DNA from: Hymenobacter artigasi
GTDB taxonomy: Bacteria > Bacteroidota > Bacteroidia > Cytophagales > Hymenobacteraceae
Length of the DNA stretch: 64,000 nt
Assembly: GCF_012275535.1 (NCBI RefSeq)
Contig: NZ_JAAVTK010000012.1
Coordinates: 69,350-133,349 of the forward strand
Direction: 5' to 3'
The translations under genes were made by a program, and so were the position numbers. Below are positions 16,870 through 26,589 of this stretch, in pieces (positions within the stretch are counted from its first letter, which is position 1; each line of letters opens with the position of its first letter). The notes beneath the pieces are model-generated. The model was not told the origin of the DNA, made no database searches, and saw nothing but the letters and a program-made list of their open reading frames with translations.

Positions 16870-19800
16870 TACGGCACGAACGAGCACGGAATGCCCTGCC
16901 AGGTAGTGTGGGCGGGCAGCCGCTCGCCCTTCATCAGCAGCGAGAGGCTGCGCAGACGGGCCCCGGCCTCCATCTCCGAATCATATAGCACCACGGCCGA
17001 CACGCCCACCGAGGCCCCGGCGCCAATGCGCAGGTGCGACATCTTCATCACCCGGTCCTCAAAGAGGTGGGTCTGGACGGTGACGCCGCTGGCCAGCTCG
17101 GCCTGGTCGCCGACATGGGCCAGGTCAAACTCCGTGATTTCGGTGGTATCCAGGTACACACGCTTGCCAAAGTCAGAACCCATCCAGCGGAAGAAAATGG
17201 CCGCGAACGGCGTACCCAGCAGCAGCGCTTCCCAGAACGGATACACGTAGCTTTCGCACAGGGAGTTAACCAATTCGCTACGCCAGACGAAGGACGACCA
17301 CAGCGGCTTCTCGGCCGGCACGTAGCGTCCGATTATCGTCCATTTGAGCGCCACCGTGAGCAGGGTCAGGCTGAAAATGGAGGCCAGAAAAATACCGGTG
17401 CCGCCCAGCACCACGCGCCAGAAGGGCAGGGCCGGGTGCTCGACGCAGTAGTGATAGAGCAGCCCGAAGCTCAGGAAAGCGAAGCAATAGGGGAGCGTTA
17501 TTTTGAAGAACTCAATCAGCCCCCGGGCCAGCACCAGCCGGCGGGGTGGGGCAAAGGTGAGGCTGGCCGGAAAGGCGTGGCTGTCCGGCCGGTTGGGCAG
17601 GGCAAAGGCTGGCGAGCCCACCCAGGAGGTGTCGTCGGCCGGCGTGGTGGCCGGGGCCGTAGATAGGGCCCCAATCAGGATGCCGCTGCCCAGTGTGGTG
17701 CCGCCGGGCACCACCGCGCTATTGCCGATAAACGAGCGCGCTCCGATAACCGTGGGCGCGATGGTGAGCACCCCGCGCTGCACCCGCGGCGCGCCAATGC
17801 TGACCGAGTCAGCCAGAAAAGCCTCCGCGCCTACCGTCAGCTGGTCCACCGAGAGGTGATTGAGGGTGGAAACCTCGGCCCGCCGGCCGATGCGCGCGCC
17901 CAGCAGCCGCAGGTAAAACGGCGTGTAGATAGTGGCGTAGAGCGGCCGTAGCAGGCGCAGGCTCTCGGCCAGAATGGCGTCGACGAACCACTGCTGCACG
18001 TAGGCCCGGCTGTGGAGCGAGTGCGTGGCCGCGCCGCGCCGGCTGGTGCCCATCCGCACAAACAAGGCCGATACCAGGATGGAAAGCACCACGTACAGCG
18101 TGGAGAGGGGCAGCAGCAGCGCCAGCGCCGCCAGCCAGCCGTAGCGCAGCACGGCCTCGTAGAACAGGCCCACCACCGGCAGGGCGCTGCCGGCCGGCAG
18201 CAGTTGTACCAGCAGCAGCGCGCCGGTTTGCAGGGCCAGGAAGCCCAGGCGGGTGCTTTGGCCGGGCCGAAGCACGGGCGGGCAGTCGGCCGGGGCCAGG
18301 GTGCGCACGCGCCGGGCCGGCGAGCCGGCCCACACCTCGTAGGCGGGCACTTCGTGGCCGGCGGCCAGCGCCGACAGGTCTTCGAGCACGGCCTCGGCCC
18401 CGAGGCGGGAGTTGTTGCGCAGCACCGCCCGCAGGCCCACGTAGGCATTTTCACCCACTTCGATGGGGCCCAGCAGCAGGCGGCCGGCTTCCACGCGGTA
18501 GCCCAGCAGGCCAGCCTCGGGGGCAATGCTGGCACCCGCGCCGATGGTAATCAGGTCGAAGGCCAGCAGGCGGTTGGAGTTGAGGTGAACATGCGGACCT
18601 ATTTTCGCCCCCAGCAGGCGGTAAAAGGCATTGAGGTAAGGCGTGCCGGTGAGCAGGTAGGCGGGCACCGATTCGACAGCCTTTTTCACCAGCCAGAAGC
18701 GCAGGTAGTAGAAGCCCCACAGCGGGTAGTTGCCCGCCCGGAACCGCCCGATAACGAGCCACTTCACCGCCACCACCAGCAGGCCATACAGGGGCAGGTA
18801 GGCCAGCAGCGAGGCCAGCGACAGCCCCAGCAGCGGCAGCCAGTGCCAGTGCGCCATGCCCGTGCGGCGCAACGAAAACAGCAGCGTGGTGACGGGCAGC
18901 GCGTAGAATAAAGTAGCCGAAAGCAGCTGCAGCCCCGCCGTGACCGCCCGCACGCCCGCCGAAGCGGCGGGGCTGGTGGCGGCCGGCTCGGTGCTGAAGC
19001 CGGTCGTGGGCGCATCGGCCTCGGTGGGCGTTACCGCGGAGCGGGCCAGGCCCTCGATGGTACGGCCGGCGTAGAGGTCGCGCACCGAGAGGCCGGCAAA
19101 CTCGGGCCGCCGCCGCAGCTCCGACACCAGCAGCGAGGCCAGCAGGGAGTTGCCGCCAAGGTCGAAAAAATCGTCGGTAACGGAAATGGCCTTCGTGCCG
19201 AAGCGCTGCTGCCACATGGGAAGGAGGGCCGCTTCGGCGGGCGTGCGCGGGGCCATCAGCACCCGGTCCGACTCCGCTGCGGTAGCCTGCGGGTAGGGCA
19301 GGGCCTTGCGGTCGACTTTGCCGCTGGTCAGGGCCGGGAAGCTGCCCATTTCCACGAACAGCGCCGGCACCATATAGGCGGCCAGTCGGGTGCGCAGAAA
19401 GGTGCGCAGCGCGGCTTCGTCCAGCGCGTGGCCGGCGGCCAGAATGAGGTAGGCAATGAGCCGGGGCACGTCGTCGGGGCCGGTTTTGAGGGCCACGGCG
19501 GCGTTGCGCACGCCCGGAAACTGCAAGAGCAGCGCCTCGATTTCGGCCAGCTCGATGCGGTAGCCGCGCAGCTTCACCTGCGTGTCGATGCGGCCCAGAA
19601 ACTCCACTTCGCCGCCGGCCGTGAAGCGGCCCAAATCGCCGGTGCGGTAGAAGCGGCCGCGCAGGGCCGGCTGGGGGGCATCGGCTTCAATAAACTTGCT
19701 GGCCGTGAGCTCGGGCCGGTTGAGGTAGCCGGTGGCCAGCGCGGCTCCGCCCAAGCAGATTTCGCCCTCCAGGCCCGGGGCCACGGCCTGCCCGGCCTGG

Positions 19801-21323
19801 TCGAGCAGCCGCACCACGTAGCCCGGCACCGGCCGCCCAATGGTGAGCGGCCGGCCCGGCACATAGTCGGCGCTGGTGGCAATGACGGTGGCCTCCGTGG
19901 GCCCGTAGGTGTTCACAATGCGCCGGCCGGTCCCGCCCCAGGCCGCCAGCAGCTCGGCCGGGCACACCTCGCCGCCCAGAATGAGCAGGCGCACCGTGGC
20001 CACCGGCGCATTGAGCAGCGAGAGCAGCGTGGGCACCGTGGAAAACACCGTGACCCCCTGCGCCAGTAGAAACGCCGGCAACGCGTCGGGCGCTTTCATT
20101 ACTTCGTCGGGCACCGGCACCAGCGCCGCGCCGGCGGCCCAGGCCAGCCATATTTCCTCCAGCGAGGCATCAAAGGCCACCGAAAAGCCCTGCGCCACCC
20201 GGTCCTCGGGGGTGGGCTGAAACAGGGCCTGCTCAGCCTGCACTAGGTGGCCGATGCTGCGGTGCGGCAGCACCACGCCCTTAGGCTGGCCGGTGGTGCC
20301 GGACGTGTAGATGACGTAGGCCGGCGAGTCGGGCGAAAGCACGGGGGCAGGTTCGGGCGACTGGCGCTCGGCCGGATAAGCTGGTCTTTTATGCAGGTTC
20401 AGGGCGGTACCGGCCCACTCACCGGGAGCGGGGGCCGGGCCGGTGGTCAGCAGCAGGCGCGCCCCGCAGTCGCTCAGAATAAAGGCCACCCGCTCGGCCG
20501 GAAAGCTTAAGTCCAAGGGCACGTAGGCGGCTCCGGCCTTGAGCACGGCCAACATGGCCACGTACAGCTCGGTCGATTTGGCGATGAACAGGCCCACGAA
20601 ATCGCCGGGTTGCACGCCCGTGGCGCGTAGGTAGTCGGCTAGCGCGTTGGCGCGCTCGTCCAGCTCGCGGTAGCTCACGGGGCCGGCGGGCCCCAGCAGG
20701 GCCGGCCGCGCGGGGTGCCGCTGCGCCGTGGCTTCGAACCACTGGTGCAGCTGCGCGGGAGCGCCGGCGGGCAGCCGCACGGGGCTTTGGGCAAAGTCGG
20801 CCAGCTGCGCCAGCTCGGCGGTGCTCAGAAATTCCAGCTGGCCCACCGTAGTTTCGGTGGCGGCCCCGAGCTGCTCGAATACAGCCTGCAAATGGCCGGC
20901 AGTGGCGGGCCGGCCGGCAACGGCAAACGTCACGTCATCGCCCAAAAAGGTGACCGTGCTTTCCCAGGCGGGTGGCGCGTCGGCGCTGTCGGGTGTCATT
21001 TGCAGGTGCCAGGGCTGCATTGCCGGCTCCCAATGGGGTGGCAAAGCCGCCAGCGCCGTGCGGATTTGCTGCTCGGCCTCGGCAGCCAGCGCGCTCACCC
21101 GCTGTGCATCATCCAGCGAAAGATGCAGCTGAAGCACCGGAGCCAGCAAATCAGCCGGCGCGCCCAGCCGCACGGCCACGGGCAGCACCGTGGCCGTGCG
21201 CTCGGGCTGGTAGCGGTAGTGCACAAGGGCATAGGCGGCCATTGAGCCGGTCAGGGCCGCTAATGGTGCGGGCAGGACGAAAGTGTCGGCAATACCGCTG
21301 GCAAGCGTTTCGGTGGGGTTCAT
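16869..21323 (-). CDS. Pls/PosA-family single-module NRPS (poly-amino-acid synthetase-like)
   Basis: A 1484-residue membrane NRPS. Residues 1-185 have no clear fold. The adenylation domain spans about 190-680: A3 YTSGTTGQPKG (339-349), A4 FDAS (384-387), A5 NTYGPTE (471-477), A7 YRTGDL (559-564), A8 near 577-596 and A10 SGKVDRK. A carrier domain follows with attachment Ser726 in DLGGNSL. The C-terminal half has about six membrane segments alternating with three hexapeptide-repeat-like soluble blocks, the layout of the NRPS terminal domain (TIGR02353) in epsilon-poly-lysine synthetase. No ordinary condensation or thioesterase domain is present. By analogy it would activate one amino acid and polymerise it at the membrane. 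ATG 21323 is chosen over an in-frame ATG at 21380. The next two genes overlap it. Confidence 0.9.
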   Translation of the reverse strand: MNPTETLASGIADTFVLPAPLAALTGSMAAYALVHYRYQPERTATVLPVAVRLGAPADLLAPVLQLHLSLDDAQRVSALAAEAEQQIRTALAALPPHWEPAMQPWHLQMTPDSADAPPAWESTVTFLGDDVTFAVAGRPATAGHLQAVFEQLGAATETTVGQLEFLSTAELAQLADFAQSPVRLPAGAPAQLHQWFEATAQRHPARPALLGPAGPVSYRELDERANALADYLRATGVQPGDFVGLFIAKSTELYVAMLAVLKAGAAYVPLDLSFPAERVAFILSDCGARLLLTTGPAPAPGEWAGTALNLHKRPAYPAERQSPEPAPVLSPDSPAYVIYTSGTTGQPKGVVLPHRSIGHLVQAEQALFQPTPEDRVAQGFSVAFDASLEEIWLAWAAGAALVPVPDEVMKAPDALPAFLLAQGVTVFSTVPTLLSLLNAPVATVRLLILGGEVCPAELLAAWGGTGRRIVNTYGPTEATVIATSADYVPGRPLTIGRPVPGYVVRLLDQAGQAVAPGLEGEICLGGAALATGYLNRPELTASKFIEADAPQPALRGRFYRTGDLGRFTAGGEVEFLGRIDTQVKLRGYRIELAEIEALLLQFPGVRNAAVALKTGPDDVPRLIAYLILAAGHALDEAALRTFLRTRLAAYMVPALFVEMGSFPALTSGKVDRKALPYPQATAAESDRVLMAPRTPAEAALLPMWQQRFGTKAISVTDDFFDLGGNSLLASLLVSELRRRPEFAGLSVRDLYAGRTIEGLARSAVTPTEADAPTTGFSTEPAATSPAASAGVRAVTAGLQLLSATLFYALPVTTLLFSLRRTGMAHWHWLPLLGLSLASLLAYLPLYGLLVVAVKWLVIGRFRAGNYPLWGFYYLRFWLVKKAVESVPAYLLTGTPYLNAFYRLLGAKIGPHVHLNSNRLLAFDLITIGAGASIAPEAGLLGYRVEAGRLLLGPIEVGENAYVGLRAVLRNNSRLGAEAVLEDLSALAAGHEVPAYEVWAGSPARRVRTLAPADCPPVLRPGQSTRLGFLALQTGALLLVQLLPAGSALPVVGLFYEAVLRYGWLAALALLLPLSTLYVVLSILVSALFVRMGTSRRGAATHSLHSRAYVQQWFVDAILAESLRLLRPLYATIYTPFYLRLLGARIGRRAEVSTLNHLSVDQLTVGAEAFLADSVSIGAPRVQRGVLTIAPTVIGARSFIGNSAVVPGGTTLGSGILIGALSTAPATTPADDTSWVGSPAFALPNRPDSHAFPASLTFAPPRRLVLARGLIEFFKITLPYCFAFLSFGLLYHYCVEHPALPFWRVVLGGTGIFLASIFSLTLLTVALKWTIIGRYVPAEKPLWSSFVWRSELVNSLCESYVYPFWEALLLGTPFAAIFFRWMGSDFGKRVYLDTTEITEFDLAHVGDQAELASGVTVQTHLFEDRVMKMSHLRIGAGASVGVSAVVLYDSEMEAGARLRSLSLLMKGERLPAHTTWQGIPCSFVP

Positions 21324-21840
21324 AGGTAAGCGACAGCAATGAGCAGACACAACAAGCGGATGGTGGATTCGATGGCGCAAGCCAGACTCCGTTTAATTCC
21401 TCGGAACAGCTCCTTTCCGGCTCACCGGCTGACCGTTGCAAACCACGTCCCGGCAGATGTTGATATGCTGAAGTATTTGCCTGAACCAGTTAATGAAAAC
21501 CAGACCCGACGGCTGGAAGCAGGGCCGCTGTTTACTCGGTGATGACCGCCAAAATGCCGGCCGCCCGGCACTGGGCGGCGGCCTCAACACGCGCTGCTGC
21601 CCCATTGCCGGGGGCGGAATCCGGTGCCCTGACCCGCAAGCATATCATTCTGACAAACGCACCGGGTCATAATGGCCCGGTGCGCGGCCTTTGGGCGGTA
21701 GCGGCCGCGCTTTGAATAAATATAACCTCCTGAATATATTTTGGTTATAGCAATTGTAGCACGCCTGGCCCGTTCTGGTCTGGCATTCGCTGCGGCCGGC
21801 GCAGTCCTGGGGTGTTCCCATTCTCTTAGCCGGCCGCCTT
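21324..21840. other. divergent promoter region
   Basis: 517 bases between the minus-strand synthetase operon and the plus-strand kinase. No supported gene. An AT-rich patch near 21715-21755 (TTGAATAAATATAACC, AATATATTTTGG) is the only promoter-like composition; no exact Bacteroidota TAnnTTTG element could be fixed. Confidence 0.4.
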
Positions 21841-23601
21841 ATGTCACTCAAAGCAAAAATCACCTGGGGATTCGTGGCCATGCTGGCCCTGCTGGTTGGG
21901 CTGGGGGGCTACGCCTTCGATACCGTGCACCAGCTGGACCGGAATTCGCGCGCCATTCTGCAGGACAATTTCTACTCGGTGCAGCTGGGCCAGCGCATGT
22001 TGCAGGCGCTGGATGAGCTCGCGACCCCAGCCGCCGCGCCAGCCGCCCTGAACCGCTACAGCACAGCGCTAACCCGCGAGGCCGGCAACATCACCGAGCC
22101 CGGCGAGCAGCAGCTTGTCGACAGCATGGTGCAGGCCCTGGGTCGCTACGAGGATGCCCCGGCCGGCCGTCTGGCCACCGTGGCTGAGCTGCGCCGGCAC
22201 ACCCACCACATGGTGGCCCTGAACATGGCCGCCCTCACCCGCAAAAACGAGCAGGCCAACCGCACCGCCACCGCCGCCACCCGCCTGCTGCTAACCCTGT
22301 TGACCCTGGGCGCGCTACTGGCCCTAGCCCTGGTGCTGAGCGTGCCGGAAGCGGCCGTGGGCGGGCTGCGCAAGCTCACGGCCAGCATCAACCACGCGGC
22401 GGCGGGCAACTTTTCGGCCAGCATCCCGCAGGAAAGCACCGACGAGTTTGGCAGCGTGGCCCGGGCCTTCAACCGCCTGCTGGTGCACCTCAACGAGTAC
22501 CGCACGGCCAACCTGGCCGAGCTGCTGACCGAGCGCAACCGGGTGGCCAGCATCGTGCAGACGCTGGAAGAGGGCCTGCTGCTGCTCGATGAAAGCCGGC
22601 AGGTGATTGTGGCCAATCCCGTGGCCTGCGCCCTGCTGGGGCTGCCGGAGGCCGAGGTGGTGGCCCGGCCGGCCGAGGAGCTGGCGCAGGCCAACCCGGT
22701 GTTTGGCCAGCTGCTGGCCTACGTGCAGCAGCCCGCCGCTCAGCGGGGCAGCACGCCCCTGGCCCTCACCGTGGGGGAAGGGGCCGAGGCCGTATTCTAC
22801 CAGGTGGGCCTGCACGAGGCGACTTCGTTTAACGCGGCCACCGACCGCATGGAGTTCATCGGCTCCATCCTTGCGCTGCACAACGTGTCGGCCTTCAAGA
22901 AGCTGGACCAGACCAAGTCCGACTTCCTGGCCACCATCTCGCACGAGCTGAAAACGCCGCTTTCCAGCAGCAACTTCAATCTCAAGCTGCTGCTCGACCA
23001 GCGCATCGGGCCGCTCAATGCCGAGCAGGCCGACATCGTGAGCAGCCTGCGGCAGGAAAACAAGCGCCTGCTGCTCCTGGTGAGCGAGCTGCTGACGGTG
23101 GCCCGCCTCGAAGCCGGCGCCACCATTGCCCTCGACCTGCGCCCCACCGCCCTGGCTGCGCTGGTAGCCGCCGCCACCGAGCCCCTGCAGCTGCAGCTGC
23201 GCCCCAAGCACCTGGTGCTGGACGTGCAGCTGCCCCCCGACCTGCCACCGGTGCGGGCCGACCTGGAAAAGGCGGCCTGGGTGCTGCTCAACCTGCTGGC
23301 CAACGCCGTGCGCTACTCGCCCGAGGGCGGCCGGATTGTGGTTTCGGCCGCCGCCGGGCCCGATGGCCAAACGGTGCGGGTGGAGGTGCAGGACGATGGC
23401 CCGGGTATTGCCCCGGAGCACCAGCAGCGCATTTTCGAGCGGTTTGCGCAGGGTCCCGGGGCGGGGCCGGAAGCGGCCGCCGGCACCGGCCTGGGCCTGA
23501 GCATCTCCCGCGAATTTATCGTCAGCCAGGGCGGCACGCTGGGCGTGGAAAGCACGCCCGGCGCTGGCAGCACCTTCTATTTCACTTTGCCCGTGGCCTA
23601 G
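21841..23601 (+). CDS. sensor histidine kinase (HAMP, PAS-like, HisKA, HATPase), orphan
   Basis: A 586-residue membrane kinase. TM1 at about residues 7-27, a helical periplasmic domain of about 115 residues, TM2 near 147-168, HAMP to about 225, a PAS-like domain (ASIVQTLEEGLLLLDESRQVIVANPVACALLGLP) to about 345, then HisKA with His near residue 368 (ATISHELKTPLSS). The ATP-binding domain shows LLNLLANAVRYSPEGG, DDGPGIAP and GTGLGLSIS. The arrangement resembles KinB/NtrY-like kinases. No response regulator is adjacent. The stop lies 33 bases before kup, so the two are probably one transcript, suggesting a link to potassium or osmotic state; that link is inferred. Confidence 0.9.
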   Translation: MSLKAKITWGFVAMLALLVGLGGYAFDTVHQLDRNSRAILQDNFYSVQLGQRMLQALDELATPAAAPAALNRYSTALTREAGNITEPGEQQLVDSMVQALGRYEDAPAGRLATVAELRRHTHHMVALNMAALTRKNEQANRTATAATRLLLTLLTLGALLALALVLSVPEAAVGGLRKLTASINHAAAGNFSASIPQESTDEFGSVARAFNRLLVHLNEYRTANLAELLTERNRVASIVQTLEEGLLLLDESRQVIVANPVACALLGLPEAEVVARPAEELAQANPVFGQLLAYVQQPAAQRGSTPLALTVGEGAEAVFYQVGLHEATSFNAATDRMEFIGSILALHNVSAFKKLDQTKSDFLATISHELKTPLSSSNFNLKLLLDQRIGPLNAEQADIVSSLRQENKRLLLLVSELLTVARLEAGATIALDLRPTALAALVAAATEPLQLQLRPKHLVLDVQLPPDLPPVRADLEKAAWVLLNLLANAVRYSPEGGRIVVSAAAGPDGQTVRVEVQDDGPGIAPEHQQRIFERFAQGPGAGPEAAAGTGLGLSISREFIVSQGGTLGVESTPGAGSTFYFTLPVA

Positions 23602-23634
23602 CGGCCACCCACCATTTCCTAATTTCTTTTCGGT

Positions 23635-25677
23635 ATGTCCACGCTCACGGCTGCGCTTCCCACGGAAACCAGCATTCACAAACGCAGCATCACGGTGGCC
23701 GGCCTGCTGGTCACGCTCGGCATCATTTTCGGCGACATCGGCACCTCGCCGCTGTACGTGTTCAAGTCCATTCTCGGCGACCGGCCGGTAAGCGAGTTGC
23801 TCGTATATGGCGGCGTATCGGCCGTGTTCTGGACGCTCACGCTGCAAACCAGCATCAAATACATTCTGCTCACGCTGGAGGCCGATAACCACGGCGAGGG
23901 CGGTATTTTCTCGCTCTATTCACTGGTGAAGCACCGGGGCCGGTGGCTGCTGTGGCCGGCCATCATCGGGGCGGGCACGCTGCTGGCCGATGGCATCATC
24001 ACGCCGCCCATTTCGGTATCGTCGGCAATTGAGGGGCTGAGGCTGCTCGACCCCACGTTGACCGAAACGACTATCATCACCATTGTGCTGGTCATCATCA
24101 CGCTGCTGTTTGCGTTTCAGCAGTTTGGCACCAAGGTAGTAGGGGCTTCGTTTGGGCCCATCATGCTGGTGTGGTTCAGCACCATTGGCTCGCTGGGGCT
24201 GATTCAGATTTTCCACCACCCGGCCATTCTCCAGGCGCTGAACCCGCGGTACGCCATTGAGTTGCTGACGGTGTACCCCAAGGGATTCTGGCTGCTGGGC
24301 GCGGTGTTTCTGTGCACCACGGGCGCCGAGGCGCTGTATTCGGACCTGGGCCACTGCGGCCGCAAGAACATCCGGACGGCTTGGCTCTTCGTGAAAACGG
24401 CCCTCGTGCTCAACTACCTGGGCCAGGCTGCCTGGACCATGGACCACATGGGCCAGGTGCTGAGCAGCGACCAGAACCCCTTCTTCCTGATTGCGCCCAC
24501 CTGGGGGCTGATTCCGCTGATTATCATCGCCACCATGGCCACCATCATCGCCTCGCAGGCCCTGATTTCGGGCTCGTACACGCTGATTTCCGAAGCGGTG
24601 AGTTTGAACTTCTGGCCCAAGGTGCGCATCCTGTTCCCGACCGACCAGCGCGGCCAGATTTACGTGCCGAGCATCAACTGGCTGCTATGGTTTGGCTGCG
24701 TGTGCGTGCAGCTCTGGTTCCAGACCAGCAGCAACATGGAGGCGGCATACGGCTTCTCCATCACGGTGGCCATGCTGATGACCAGCATTTTGCTCTCGCA
24801 GTATCTGCGCGGTGTGAAGCACTGGGCCATCCCGGTGGTGGGGCTGATTATGCTGGTATTTCTGACCGTCGAGTTGTCGTTTCTCATCGCCAACATCACC
24901 AAGCTGCTCAACCGGCTGGGCATCCTCGTCTTCGAGTGGGGCCTGATTCTGGGCATGTGGATGGGCTACAAAGGCCGCCAGATTAAGAACCGCTACCTCG
25001 ACATGACCGACTGGGCCGACAACCTGCCCATTTTGCAGGAGCTGAGCCAGGACCAGACCGTGAGCAAGTACGCCTCGAACCTGGTGTACCTCACGCGCAG
25101 CAAAAACGCCCGCCAGATTGAGGCCCGCATTCTCTACTCCATCCTGCGCAAGAAGCCCAAGCGGGCCGACCGGTACTGGTTTCTCAACATCAGCCTGCTG
25201 AATGAGCCCTTCGGCATGCGCTACACCCTGGAGACGCTGGTGCCCGACGTGGCCTACAAAATCAACTTCCAGTTGGGCTTCCGCATCCAGCCGCGCATCA
25301 ACCTGCTGTTCCGGCGCGTGCTGGAGGACATGGCCGGCAAGGGCGAAATCGACATCACCTCGCGCTATGCCACGCTGCAAAAGCACCACATGCCCGGCGA
25401 CTTCCGCTTCGTGGTGCTCGACAAAGTGCTCAGCTTCGACAACCAGCTGTCGCTGAAAGAGCGGATTATCCTGCAGGGCTACTTCCTGTTCAATAAGCTG
25501 GCCATCAGCGACCAGCAGGCCTTTGGCCTGGATACCAGCGATGTGGCCGTGGAGCTGGTGCCCCTCACCATTCAGCCCCACCGCCCGCTGGAGCTGCAGC
25601 GCATAGCCCCGGAAAACGTTTCGGACCCGGTGCCGGCGGCCGCCCTGGCCGCCGAGGAGCTGGCCCTTAAGATTTGA
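23635..25677 (+). CDS. kup: Kup-family potassium uptake transporter
   Basis: A 680-residue proton-coupled K+ importer. It opens with the family signature GLLVTLGIIFGDIGTSPLYVFKSILGD, then GGVSAVFWTLTLQTSIKYILL and DNHGEGGIFSLYSL, has about 12 membrane segments, and ends in a cytoplasmic C-terminal domain of about 200 residues. The start MSTLTAALPTE is 33 bases after the kinase stop. Family identity is clear from these motifs. Length and architecture are normal. Confidence 0.94.
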   Translation: MSTLTAALPTETSIHKRSITVAGLLVTLGIIFGDIGTSPLYVFKSILGDRPVSELLVYGGVSAVFWTLTLQTSIKYILLTLEADNHGEGGIFSLYSLVKHRGRWLLWPAIIGAGTLLADGIITPPISVSSAIEGLRLLDPTLTETTIITIVLVIITLLFAFQQFGTKVVGASFGPIMLVWFSTIGSLGLIQIFHHPAILQALNPRYAIELLTVYPKGFWLLGAVFLCTTGAEALYSDLGHCGRKNIRTAWLFVKTALVLNYLGQAAWTMDHMGQVLSSDQNPFFLIAPTWGLIPLIIIATMATIIASQALISGSYTLISEAVSLNFWPKVRILFPTDQRGQIYVPSINWLLWFGCVCVQLWFQTSSNMEAAYGFSITVAMLMTSILLSQYLRGVKHWAIPVVGLIMLVFLTVELSFLIANITKLLNRLGILVFEWGLILGMWMGYKGRQIKNRYLDMTDWADNLPILQELSQDQTVSKYASNLVYLTRSKNARQIEARILYSILRKKPKRADRYWFLNISLLNEPFGMRYTLETLVPDVAYKINFQLGFRIQPRINLLFRRVLEDMAGKGEIDITSRYATLQKHHMPGDFRFVVLDKVLSFDNQLSLKERIILQGYFLFNKLAISDQQAFGLDTSDVAVELVPLTIQPHRPLELQRIAPENVSDPVPAAALAAEELALKI

Positions 25678-25707
25678 GGACCCGCGCGGCCGTACCCCCG
25701 AATTTTA

Positions 25708-25748
25708 GCCGCCGCCCGCAAGGACACCAAAGTGTCGGCGGGGGCGGC
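25708..25748. terminator. GC-rich imperfect hairpin after kup
   Basis: GCCGCCGCCCGC and GCGGGGGCGGC bracket an inner GACAC-CAAA-GTGTC stem, 30 bases after the kup stop. It may end the kinase-kup transcript, although no T run follows. Confidence 0.4.
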
Positions 25749-26064
25749 CAATGCTTCCCCGTTCGCCTGGCTGCCAGGCGCTGGCCGGCAGTTCGGGTAA
25801 GCGCTGCGTTGGAGCACTGTACGCGAATCCGTCACTGTGCGGGAAGCAGTCCGGTACCAAACTGGCAGAAAGCCCGGCACACTAGCCGCCCTGTCGGTGC
25901 CTGCTTTAAAACGCTTTCTTTCAGGACTTGCGCAGTCGGCCGTTGGCAAGTGTCTGCGATGCGCTGCCCCCCATATGCATGTTCTTCGTATAGCCAGGAT
26001 TGAGCCTGCTGCTCGCCTGTGTCGATGCCATTGTCGGCTTCCTGAGAAAACGAACCCACCAAGC
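25749..26064. other. intergenic, no supported gene
   Basis: About 320 bases before the next gene. The downstream reading frame extends back into this stretch but without membrane or family features, and with Cys/His/Arg composition unlike the gene. Presumably the promoter region of the following gene. Confidence 0.4.
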
Positions 26065-26505
26065 ATGCGTAATACTTTTATCCGCAACGGATTCATTGCC
26101 GCCGGGCTGGTCAATATTCTGGCCGTGCTGTTCCTGTCGCGGGCCTTCACGAATGCGGTTATTCCGGAAACTGACCCGGTAGTCATGTCCAATTTTGGCT
26201 TGCTGATGATTGCCGTCTGGGGGCTGGTTTTTCTGGCCGTGGCCACCCGCTACCAGTACGTGAAGTGGGCCGTGGGCGCATTCGTGGTCGAAAAGCTGGT
26301 GTACGCCGTGGTCTGGTTCCGTTGGATTACGACCCACGATGTGGGCGCCGTGTACGCCAGGGACTTGTTTGCCGGCGTGTTCTACTCGGTTTACGGGCTC
26401 AACGACTTTATCTTCTTTCTCTTCTTCGGGGCGGTGTTCTACCAGCTTCACCGCTTGGATGCAAAGCCGCTCAGTGAGGGGGCGCTCAAAGAGCGAAAAA
26501 TATAG
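26065..26505 (+). CDS. four-helix membrane protein, unknown function
   Basis: A 146-residue protein with four predicted membrane segments: about residues 8-25 (GFIAAGLVNILAVLFLS), 42-59 (FGLLMIAVWGLVFLAVA), 68-85 (WAVGAFVVEKLVYAVVWF) and 105-125 (FYSVYGLNDFIFFLFFGAVFY), ending in a charged tail. The frame is open further upstream, but ATG 26065 begins right before the first helix. I know similar unnamed proteins from Bacteroidota but no function. It lies 84 bases before pta on the same strand. Confidence 0.7.
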   Translation: MRNTFIRNGFIAAGLVNILAVLFLSRAFTNAVIPETDPVVMSNFGLLMIAVWGLVFLAVATRYQYVKWAVGAFVVEKLVYAVVWFRWITTHDVGAVYARDLFAGVFYSVYGLNDFIFFLFFGAVFYQLHRLDAKPLSEGALKERKI

Positions 26506-26589
26506 CACGACCTACTTAAAAAATGCCGTTATTACAGCATAAGCTCAGCCATTGGTCAACGGATGCGGGCACGGCTGCGTTAGGTAAGC

